Positions 1 to 4,638 of a stretch of DNA of 7,673 nucleotides are shown piece by piece (the stretch's first letter is position 1; each line of letters opens with the position of its first letter). Both the position numbers and the translations under genes were made by a program. The notes beneath the pieces are model-generated. The model was not told the DNA's origin and searched no databases. It saw only the letters and a list, made by a program, of their open reading frames with translations. Location of the stretch: assembly GCA_014380825.1 (NCBI GenBank), contig JACMJD010000151.1, positions 1 through 7,673 of the forward strand. The letters are read 5' to 3'. The DNA is from Phycisphaerae bacterium. GTDB lineage: Bacteria; Planctomycetota; Phycisphaerae; Tepidisphaerales; Tepidisphaeraceae.

Positions 1-1
1 G

Positions 2-460
2 ATACTCATCGTGCGCGAAGGCACCGGCGCGGTGGCGATCCGGTTGTTTCACATCGACGGCATGGAGGGCGCGCCGCCGGTGCTGCAATTAAAGTTCGAT
101 GCGAACCAGTGGGGCGTCGCGCGGTTGGTCGGCTATCACTATCGCGCGCCCGAAGGCGGCGCGCGTCGCGCGCCGCCCGAGCAGAACATCCGCGCCGGCG
201 TGATGATGCTGGCGGATCGAGTCGCCGGCCCGGACGATCTGGCGAAGTTCATGCAACGCGTCGCCAACGCCAAGCTCCAGCAATCCAGCGACGACACGAT
301 CTGGCGAGCGACGCTGCTCGATGGCGACCGCAATCTCGAAGCCGGAATAAATCTCGCCACCGGCGCGATCGTCACCCGCAGGGTGAACGGCCAGGAGTAT
401 CAGCCGGTGGTGTTCAAGGTGAACGACGAAGATCTGGCGGATGAGTTGTTGGGGTATTGA
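2..460 (+). CDS. Hypothetical protein, 5'-truncated by window edge
   Basis: The frame is open from the left edge (ATA CTC ATC GTG) to a TGA at 458-460. The gene therefore probably begins outside the window, although the GTG at 11 cannot be excluded as a start. The visible part is about 152 residues, soluble, without a membrane segment or Cys/His metal site. It contains a basic, Pro/Ala/Arg-rich stretch near residues 48-60 and ends in an acidic tail (VNDEDLADELLGY). GC-rich third positions support coding in this frame. I do not recognise the family. It overlaps or abuts the next plus-strand gene, so the two may be co-transcribed and translationally coupled. The opposite-strand ORF over the same region is much less protein-like. 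Confidence 0.6.
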   Translation: MLIVREGTGAVAIRLFHIDGMEGAPPVLQLKFDANQWGVARLVGYHYRAPEGGARRAPPEQNIRAGVMMLADRVAGPDDLAKFMQRVANAKLQQSSDDTIWRATLLDGDRNLEAGINLATGAIVTRRVNGQEYQPVVFKVNDEDLADELLGY

Positions 461-467
461 GGATCAC

Positions 468-707
468 GTGCAAGATGAACGATCCGAGTTCGATCGCAAC
501 CGTGCCGTGCCAAGCTTGCAATACGGCACGGCCGAGGACAGCAGAACCTGGCTCGGCATCCCGCGATGGGCGGTGATGCTGGTGTTGTCCGTAGTGTTCG
601 GCGTGCTGTTCATGCTGAACGATTTTCACGGGACGGCGAAAGCGCGAGCAAAGGCAAAGTTGCTTCAGCAACGCGCGATGACGCAGCCAGTCTTGCCCGG
701 CCGCTAA
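468..707 (+). CDS. Small single-pass membrane protein, unknown function
   Basis: This is a 79-residue protein if it starts at GTG 468, which has a GAGG at 459-462 five bases upstream. An in-frame ATG at 441 would add nine residues and overlap the preceding gene by 20 nt. The first 30 residues are hydrophilic. One membrane segment follows (WAVMLVLSVVFGVLFML), then a basic Ala/Lys/Arg-rich tail (KARAKAKLLQQRAM), which puts the C-terminus in the cytoplasm by the positive-inside rule. I do not recognise the family. The TAA stop at 705-707 is followed in the same frame by GGG and then the GTG of the next gene. A nonsense mutation splitting one longer gene is thus possible, but two coupled small genes are equally consistent. 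Confidence 0.55.
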   Translation: MQDERSEFDRNRAVPSLQYGTAEDSRTWLGIPRWAVMLVLSVVFGVLFMLNDFHGTAKARAKAKLLQQRAMTQPVLPGR

Positions 708-710
708 GGG

Positions 711-1250
711 GTGGGCTACGCAGCGTCGCAACCCGGCGAACCGTTTGCCAAACTGTCGGCGGAGGATCGACATTTCGTCGACGCGTGGGATCGGGCCGAA
801 GACGAGCCGATCGACCAAGCCGATGTAGCGGTGTTCGAGAAGGCGTTTGGACAGAACTGGCCGGACCTGAGGAAACGGAGGCCACTCGTGAACGACCCGC
901 ACTTGGTTCACATACTGAAGTGGCCGATCATGCTGCTTCTGATGTGCACTTCGCTCCCCGCGGGTTTCCTGTCCATCGCGATCGGCAGCGTGTACGACGA
1001 GTACCGCCGCGCCGACAGCGTCACCACGCGGTGGAGAAACCAATATACGATCGACAGCAGCCGCGAGACGTTCGAGACGGCATGCATGGTCCTGCTCGGT
1101 GCCTTGGCCGTTCACGCGATCATGGTAGCCCTGTCGATCCGAAAGTGGAACGTCACGCTCCTGGGCATGCGCGGCGCCGTCTGGTTCGTCCTGAGCTGGG
1201 CTGCTTTCGTAACCGGCGCGGCGCTCGCCTTGTGGGTGTTGCCGAAGTGA
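711..1250 (+). CDS. Predicted three-pass membrane protein, unknown function
   Basis: This is a 179-residue ORF from GTG 711. An acidic, soluble N-terminal part (about residues 15-58, with AEDRHFVDAWDRAEDEPIDQ) is followed by three hydrophobic segments at about 70-92, 123-142 and 155-176. A hydrophilic loop (about 95-120) separates the first two. The start is uncertain. GTG 711 has only AAGGGG directly next to it, whereas the in-frame GTG at 888 has GGAGG (877-881) at good spacing and would give a 120-residue protein with all three membrane segments. The 711-887 stretch keeps GC-rich third positions and reads as real protein, so I prefer 711. It could also be the end of the preceding ORF, interrupted by the TAA at 705. 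I do not recognise the family. Confidence 0.55.
   Translation: MGYAASQPGEPFAKLSAEDRHFVDAWDRAEDEPIDQADVAVFEKAFGQNWPDLRKRRPLVNDPHLVHILKWPIMLLLMCTSLPAGFLSIAIGSVYDEYRRADSVTTRWRNQYTIDSSRETFETACMVLLGALAVHAIMVALSIRKWNVTLLGMRGAVWFVLSWAAFVTGAALALWVLPK
877..881 (+). promoter_or_regulatory. Possible internal ribosome binding site
   Basis: GGAGG lies six bases before an in-frame GTG (888-890) inside the ORF at 711-1250. It is a better Shine-Dalgarno than anything before GTG 711. It may therefore mark the true start or a second, shorter product made only of the membrane part. Confidence 0.3.
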
Positions 1251-1368
1251 TGGGTGATCCACTGGCGATCCGCGATTTCCATCAATGACGGGGGGACTTA
1301 TCGGCGGGAAGATCGCTAGGCCCGAGTTTCAGCGGCAATTATCAGATTTCGATTTTCTCAGGAATGTA

Positions 1369-1374
1369 TTTAAT
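1369..1374 (+). promoter_or_regulatory. Candidate -10 element of the flp promoter
   Basis: TTTAAT matches the sigma-70 -10 consensus in five of six positions. It lies in the only clearly AT-richer stretch of the left part (about 1330-1435). The matching -35 region (TTTCGA, 1347-1352, 16-nt spacer) is poor. Transcription would begin near 1381 and leave a leader of about 50 nt before the pilin gene. Apart from this, the 183-nt gap 1251-1433 shows nothing I can name. Confidence 0.22.
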
Positions 1375-1420
1375 GGACGTTGCCAATGCGACGATTTTGT
1401 AATGAGTAAGGTGAACTTCG

Positions 1421-1426
1421 AAGGAG
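1421..1426 (+). promoter_or_regulatory. Ribosome binding site of the Flp-type pilin gene
   Basis: AAGGAG is placed seven bases before ATG 1434. This spacing favours ATG 1434 over the second in-frame ATG at 1440, and it is the strongest Shine-Dalgarno in the left part of the window. Confidence 0.75.
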
Positions 1427-1433
1427 CTCGCTG

Positions 1434-1610
1434 ATGGATATGAAATCAAACCGGCAACTGTTGGCCCGACTTGTTAACGACGAGCGCGGCGGAGAAGTAT
1501 TGGAATACGCGCTGATCGCCGGCCTGATCGTCGTCGCGGCGATCGCCATCATTGGTCAGGTTGGAACGAAGGTTCTGGCGAAGTGGACGAGCCTGAACTC
1601 GAGGATGTGA
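1434..1610 (+). CDS. flp: Flp/Fap-type (class IVb) prepilin
   Basis: This 58-residue protein is short enough to be lost by common length cut-offs. It has a basic leader (MDMKSNRQLLARLVNDERG), then the class IVb prepilin processing site G/XXXXEY: Gly19, with Glu24 at +5 and Tyr25 at +6 of the mature protein. A continuous hydrophobic helix (about 26-41, ALIAGLIVVAAIAII) and a short polar C-terminus ending in SLNSRM follow. A TadV-type prepilin peptidase would cut after Gly19 and leave a mature pilin of 39 residues. Flp pilins assemble into thin tight-adherence pili exported by the Tad apparatus. No tad/cpa/rcp gene is in the window, so this is an isolated pilin here. It converges on rodA with 18 nt between stop codons and no evident terminator. 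The family call is strong; the role in this organism is inferred. Confidence 0.9.
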   Translation: MDMKSNRQLLARLVNDERGGEVLEYALIAGLIVVAAIAIIGQVGTKVLAKWTSLNSRM

Positions 1611-1628
1611 GTCGCTCGCCCCCGCGAT

Positions 1629-2828
1629 TCACGCAAACTCAAACGCATCGTTCGCCATCACCAGCGGCCTGTTCTGGCCGATGTTCAAGAGCAGCCCGGC
1701 GGCCATGAAGCTGGCGACCAGGCTGCTGCCGCCGTAGCTGATGAACGGGAGCGTCACGCCCGTCACGGGCATCAGTTTTACCGCGACCAGCAGGTTCAGA
1801 AATGTCTGGCCTGCGAGCAGCGAGATCACGCCCACCGCTACAAGTTTTCCAAACGGCTCGCGCGTGGCCGCGGCTATCTCAACTCCAGCCGTGAACAGGA
1901 TCAGATACGCGCCCAGCACGATCGTGCTTCCGAAGAAGCCGAGCTGTTCGCCGATCAGCGCGAAGATCATGTCGTTGTGACCTTCCGGCACATGCCGGCC
2001 AACCGTTAGTCGGCCGATGCCTTTCCCGCTGATCCCGCCCGAGCCGTACGCGATCAGTGCGTGCTGCTGCTGGAACCCGGTGCTGGCCATCGTGCGCGCG
2101 TCGGAGTCGAACATCGCGTAGACGCGCTGCCGCTGATAATTCTTCACGAGCTCCGGCAGGTAACGCATCAGCGGCAGATTCGAATGCGCCTGCCCGCGCT
2201 CGTCCGTCCCGGCCCACCACGCGATCGGCGCGAGCGACGCGCCCATCAGGACGATCAGCCTGAGATGTTTCAATCGCGCGCCCGCGACGAAGAGCATCGC
2301 GAACAGCGCGGGAATGAAGATCAGCGCCGTTCCCAGATCCGGCTGCTTCAACACAAACGCGATCGGCACCAGCGCAAGCGCGAACGGCGGAAGCAGTCCC
2401 TTGAGCGTTCTGAAATTCGACCGAAAGCGCAGGTACCGGGCCATCAACACCACGAACGCGATCTTCAACAGCTCTGCCGGCTGAAGGCTCATCACACCGA
2501 AGTTGATCCAGTTGTACGCGCCCTTGGTGTTGTGAACGAACGGAATCGGATGCCGGTGCTGCTCGGCAAATCCGCCCACCAGCGTGTAGAGCACGAGCGC
2601 CAGGCTTAGACAATAGAACGCCGTGGCGAATCGCCCGATGACGCGATAATCCACCACCTGAAACGCCGCCAGGCATCCGAGCGCGACAAACACAAAGATG
2701 AACTGCTTGCGACCATCGGCAGGCGAGTCCGCCCAGATCGTGATCACGCCAAGCGTGGTCAGAACCCCAATGGCCACGAGCACGGGCCAGTTGGTAGCGA
2801 TGGCGAGCTTTTGCCAGAGTTTGTTCAT
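1629..2828 (-). CDS. rodA: RodA, SEDS peptidoglycan glycosyltransferase (rod-shape determining)
   Basis: This 399-residue, roughly ten-TM protein of the FtsW/RodA/SpoVE (SEDS) family has the usual family length. SEDS proteins polymerise lipid II into glycan strands together with a class B PBP. RodA works with PBP2 in the elongasome. Visible family motifs in order: YNWINFG with Trp107, LQPAEL (115-120), KQPDLGTALI (161-170), QRQRVYAMFD (232-241), then IAYGSGGISGKGIG (259-272) and PEGHNDMIFALIGEQLGFFG (281-300). Asp286 of HNDMIF fits the conserved essential Asp of the family. LPFISYGGSSL (360-370) and NIGQNRP near the C-terminus follow. The HNDMIF sequence and its place near PBP2 favour RodA over FtsW. 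The ATG at 2828 has no clear Shine-Dalgarno. mrdA lies 1.8 kb upstream on the same strand instead of next to it. The gene looks intact, with no missing motif. Confidence 0.95.
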   Translation of the reverse strand: MNKLWQKLAIATNWPVLVAIGVLTTLGVITIWADSPADGRKQFIFVFVALGCLAAFQVVDYRVIGRFATAFYCLSLALVLYTLVGGFAEQHRHPIPFVHNTKGAYNWINFGVMSLQPAELLKIAFVVLMARYLRFRSNFRTLKGLLPPFALALVPIAFVLKQPDLGTALIFIPALFAMLFVAGARLKHLRLIVLMGASLAPIAWWAGTDERGQAHSNLPLMRYLPELVKNYQRQRVYAMFDSDARTMASTGFQQQHALIAYGSGGISGKGIGRLTVGRHVPEGHNDMIFALIGEQLGFFGSTIVLGAYLILFTAGVEIAAATREPFGKLVAVGVISLLAGQTFLNLLVAVKLMPVTGVTLPFISYGGSSLVASFMAAGLLLNIGQNRPLVMANDAFEFA

Positions 2829-2917
2829 CCGTGAACGGGGCCTAACATGGAGTGACGAGAATAAGGTAACTGCAATGCGCTGCGAAGCAATCGACGGTCA
2901 AGGAAACAGGTTGCAAG

Positions 2918-2945
2918 TTGCCGTTCATCGATGAAGGGTGCTAAT
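2918..2945 (+). promoter_or_regulatory. Weak candidate promoter with palindrome in the spacer
   Basis: TTGCCG (2918-2923) and GCTAAT (2940-2945) each match the sigma-70 hexamers in four of six positions at 16-nt spacing. The perfect 12-nt palindrome TTCATCGATGAA (2924-2935) fills most of the spacer, a classical place for an operator. The site lies upstream of the plus-strand ORF at 2969. Promoter and operator are both inference; the palindrome itself is seen directly. The rest of the 140-nt gap 2829-2968 shows nothing I can name. Confidence 0.22.
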
Positions 2946-2956
2946 GAATCGTTTTG

Positions 2957-2964
2957 AAGGGAGG
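2957..2964 (+). promoter_or_regulatory. Strong Shine-Dalgarno of the 44-codon ORF
   Basis: AAGGGAGG ends four bases before ATG 2969. It is the main argument that this very short ORF is translated. Confidence 0.45.
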
Positions 2965-2968
2965 GCGC

Positions 2969-3103
2969 ATGGCCCCGAAGTACAGTGAGGCGTGGCAAGC
3001 CGCAGAATTGTTGGATGAGATTGCGAAAAAAGCTGATCCGGTCGATGTGCTGATTCATTCAATTCAGCGAATTCTTGGCAATGTCCGGCTTGAAGCCGCG
3101 TAG
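2969..3103 (+). CDS. Small ORF, 44 residues, unknown function
   Basis: ATG 2969 follows a strong Shine-Dalgarno, and the frame runs to TAG 3101-3103. The peptide is helical in character, with AWQAAELLDEIAKKADPVDVLIHSIQRILGNVRL. It has no cysteine, membrane segment or signal peptide. An in-frame TAA at 2942 closes the frame upstream, so the start is well bounded. Third positions are less GC-rich than in the neighbours, which fits either a transferred gene or chance. It lies on the strand opposite rodA and the toxin-antitoxin remnant, 63 nt from the remnant's end. I do not recognise it. It could be a remnant of a longer regulatory protein or a small DNA-associated peptide, but nothing in the sequence decides this. 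Confidence 0.4.
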   Translation: MAPKYSEAWQAAELLDEIAKKADPVDVLIHSIQRILGNVRLEAA

Positions 3104-3166
3104 GCCGGGGCAATTCCGCTCGGGTAGGCGTCGACAACTGGCGGCCGCATTGTGGGCCACGAATAT

Positions 3167-3404
3167 TCACGAGAACCTGTTGTCGAATTCAGCATGCGTA
3201 CCGATCCACGCCCACGTGATCGTGTCGCCCTCGCGATGTCCGACGGCTCGGACGCTAAGCGTCACCCGAACCGACCACAACGATTCATGGTCTGCCAGCT
3301 TCTTGAAGCGCAGCGAGTTGTGTGATGGGTCCGTGGCGAATTGTCGATAGGCACGGCGTGCCGCAGCTTGATTGCCAGAAGCTCGGGGTGGCGCGGGAGG
3401 TCAC
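3167..3404 (-). pseudogene. Degenerate RelE/ParE-like toxin gene (internal deletion, frameshift)
   Basis: Reading from GTG 3404 gives MTSRATPSFWQ, the typical start of a RelE/ParE-superfamily toxin. After about position 3374 the frame turns to unrelated sequence and runs to a stop near 3291. The adjacent frame, from about 3370 to the TGA at 3167-3169, gives the rest of such a toxin in 67 uninterrupted residues: QAAARRAYRQFATDPSHNSL, then RFKKL, LWSVRVTLSVRAVG, GDTITWAWIGTHAEFDNRF. Compared with what I know of such toxins, about ten residues (helix 1, usually like LYxxLPxxV) are missing between the Trp and the Gln, so a deletion of about 25-30 nt of size 3n+2 explains both gap and frame change. 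The GTG overlaps the antitoxin TGA in GTGA, the usual coupling in type II modules. No start codon in the second frame would restore a full toxin, so it is probably inactive. A sequencing or assembly error is less likely than for a single-base indel but not excluded. Confidence 0.7.
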
Positions 3405-3619
3405 ATTTTTTCCGGGTCCAACGGCTCGCTGCCCTCGGCCAATGACTCGCGAAGGAATTGATCGAGCTTCGGGCGCTGCTGCGGATCATCGATGATCCGC
3501 TCCCATTGCGCATCGCCGTGGCGAGCGAGCAGGAAGCGCGCGAAATCCGTGACCTCGGCCCGCTTGTCCTGCGGCAGCTTTTCACAGATCTCCACGAGTT
3601 CTCGCGTGTCGGAGCTCAT
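3401..3619 (-). CDS. Type II toxin-antitoxin antitoxin (short, VapB/DUF2281-like)
   Basis: This is a 72-residue protein from ATG 3619; an in-frame GTG at 3625 would add two residues. The N-terminal half has the helical pattern of small antitoxins: ELVEICEKLPQDKRAEVTDFARFLLAR (residues 7-33), with L..LP.....V.DFA.FLL. A linker with WERIIDDPQQRP and an acidic C-terminal tail (ESLAEGSEPLDPEKM) follow; such tails usually bind the toxin. The last codons overlap the start of a RelE/ParE-like toxin gene in GTGA, which is strong context for the role. The toxin gene is frameshifted, so this antitoxin may now be an orphan. No good Shine-Dalgarno precedes the ATG. A TACAAT (3631-3626, minus strand) sits so close that the message could be leaderless. 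The N-terminal DNA-binding fold is not clear to me, so the subfamily is uncertain. Confidence 0.65.
   Translation of the reverse strand: MSSDTRELVEICEKLPQDKRAEVTDFARFLLARHGDAQWERIIDDPQQRPKLDQFLRESLAEGSEPLDPEKM
3481..3500. repeat. Perfect 20-nt palindrome inside the antitoxin gene
   Basis: Both strands read GCGGATCATCGATGATCCGC. It covers the codons for RIIDDP of the antitoxin. Its central ten bases, TCATCGATGA, recur in the palindrome at 2924-2935. It may be a protein-binding site, but the coding constraint of the RIIDDP segment could explain it too. Confidence 0.5.
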
Positions 3620-3674
3620 GCACACATTGTATCCGCTTGAACCGAATCAGGCACGGAGGAACCAGGCAAGTCGC

Positions 3675-4475
3675 TCACGCATACAACTCCGCCAGGATCG
3701 CCTTCCCCGGCGAGTTCTTGTGCATCACCAGCGCCATCTCATCCCCCGCTTGCAACGTCCCGGCCGCATGCGGATAGAGCGTCGTGAAGATTCTTCGGTC
3801 TTCGTGATCGTCCACGGTGAACCGCACGATGTCGCTGGCGGGGGCGATGCCGCTGCGGTGTGTGTCGACGACTGTTCCAACTGCGGGCTCGCCGTTTTGC
3901 CAGACGCCTAGCACGCGAGAGCGTTGAATGTAGGTGATGATCGCCAGCAGGATAGCTAGCGGCGCTAGAAGACAGACGACCGCCAGTGATGCGATCCAGG
4001 ATCTTGGGACGGTTTGCAGCGTGACGTTTTGCGGATCGGCCGGGTCGGTGCGTAGATCGATTTTGTCGCCGGACTGGATTCGGCCGCGCTCACGGCCGGG
4101 GGTGGTTACGTCTAGCTCGATCGGTTCGCCTTCGGGCGTTATGTAGGTCAGGCGGAGCCGCCTGGGCTGGTCGAGCGGGAACGATCGGCCCATGCTTTCG
4201 TCGACGCTTTGCACGTTCGCGAGCACCTTTTTGCCCTCGAAGATCAGCCAGCGTTCGCGTCGCGCGGTGGAGATGTCGCGGATGGCGAAGTAGATCGTCG
4301 TGCCGGCCACGAGAAGGGTGAGGGCGATCCAGATGCGCACCGGACGTTCGTGCCAGCTTCGCCGTCGGGCGCGCGCGGTGATCTCGCGCGGGACGGGCGG
4401 AAGCGGAGGCGACGCGTCGTGACCGTCGCGCGCGTCGGTTGAGGGATCGAAGGTTGATTGAGGATCAGTGCTCAC
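3675..4475 (-). CDS. Two-TM membrane protein with paired DUF3592-like domains
   Basis: This is a 266-residue protein from GTG 4475. TTG 4508 would add eleven residues, and neither start has a convincing Shine-Dalgarno. Layout in GTG numbering: a hydrophilic, Pro- and Asp-rich cytoplasmic N-terminus (1-45), TM1 about 47-66 (IWIALTLLVAGTTIYFAI) and a beta-rich domain about 77-155. TM2 is about 160-183 (WIASLAVVCLLAPLAILLAI), followed by a second beta-rich domain to the end. Each beta domain opens with a short strand pair (KKVLANVQSVDES; EPAVGTVVDTHRS) and closes with a GD...L..D/N P segment (GDKIDLRTDPADPQNVTL; GDEMALVMHKNSPGKAIL). This resembles DUF3592 proteins and suggests an internal duplication around TM2. 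The molecular function is unknown. It lies between mrdA and the antitoxin gene on the same strand. The family assignment is moderate; the membrane topology is well supported. Confidence 0.7.
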   Translation of the reverse strand: MSTDPQSTFDPSTDARDGHDASPPLPPVPREITARARRRSWHERPVRIWIALTLLVAGTTIYFAIRDISTARRERWLIFEGKKVLANVQSVDESMGRSFPLDQPRRLRLTYITPEGEPIELDVTTPGRERGRIQSGDKIDLRTDPADPQNVTLQTVPRSWIASLAVVCLLAPLAILLAIITYIQRSRVLGVWQNGEPAVGTVVDTHRSGIAPASDIVRFTVDDHEDRRIFTTLYPHAAGTLQAGDEMALVMHKNSPGKAILAELYA

Positions 4476-4530
4476 GTGTGACAGGTTCTCTCTCGTGTAC
4501 CTCTCCAAATCACGTCGTCGTCTTCAAGAT

Positions 4531-4612
4531 TGTCATGCAGAGCGGTACTCCGCGAAGAATCTGGTTTGACACGTCAGGTCAGATGCTTCGCGGAGTACCG
4601 TTCTGCATGACA
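4531..4612. repeat. 82-nt near-perfect palindrome (REP/MITE-like; possible mrdA 3' hairpin)
   Basis: Arms of 33 nt (4531-4563 and 4580-4612) are complementary except at 4558/4585 and a G-T pair at 4542/4601. The outer 27 bp have only that one G-T pair. The 16-nt centre holds a smaller inverted repeat, TGAC-AC-GTCA (4567-4576). The ends read TGTCATGCAGAG...CTCTGCATGACA, allowing for the wobble. The element starts 26 nt 3' of the mrdA stop, so the transcript would form a very stable hairpin. There is no U-tract after it in the mrdA direction, so it is not a canonical intrinsic terminator. From memory, the outer sequence resembles short GTCATnCTGAGCG-type intergenic repeats of several bacterial groups. 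That would make it one copy of a dispersed family; this cannot be tested from one window. Confidence 0.75.
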
Positions 4613-4638
4613 GCTACTTCGGTGCAGCTCGCGTTCGA

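Noticed and set aside
414..1262. Minus-strand ORF of 282 codons opposite the three left-hand genes
   Set aside because: It is His/Gln/Arg-rich with no membrane or domain pattern. The plus strand gives coherent membrane proteins with ribosome binding sites.
566..1288. Plus-strand ORF of 240 codons overlapping the two membrane-protein genes
   Set aside because: It is Arg/Gly-rich shadow sequence. The other frame gives clear hydrophobic helices and better starts.
1611..1628. Bidirectional terminator between flp and rodA
   Set aside because: Only 18 nt separate the stops, and I found no inverted repeat or T-tract there.
2825..3058. Minus-strand ORF of 77 codons overlapping the rodA start by ATGA
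   Set aside because: The overlap is tempting for translational coupling, but the protein has no family-like pattern and poor codon character. It lies over the small plus-strand ORF and has no clear Shine-Dalgarno.
3262..3585. Minus-strand ORF of 107 codons across the antitoxin and toxin region
   Set aside because: It is a Ser/Arg-rich out-of-frame shadow. The antitoxin and both toxin pieces are in other frames.
4509..4638. Canonical rho-independent terminator after mrdA
   Set aside because: The palindrome is very strong, but its arms are longer than usual for a terminator and no T-run follows in the mrdA direction. It is better described as a REP/MITE-like element with a possible secondary effect on the transcript.
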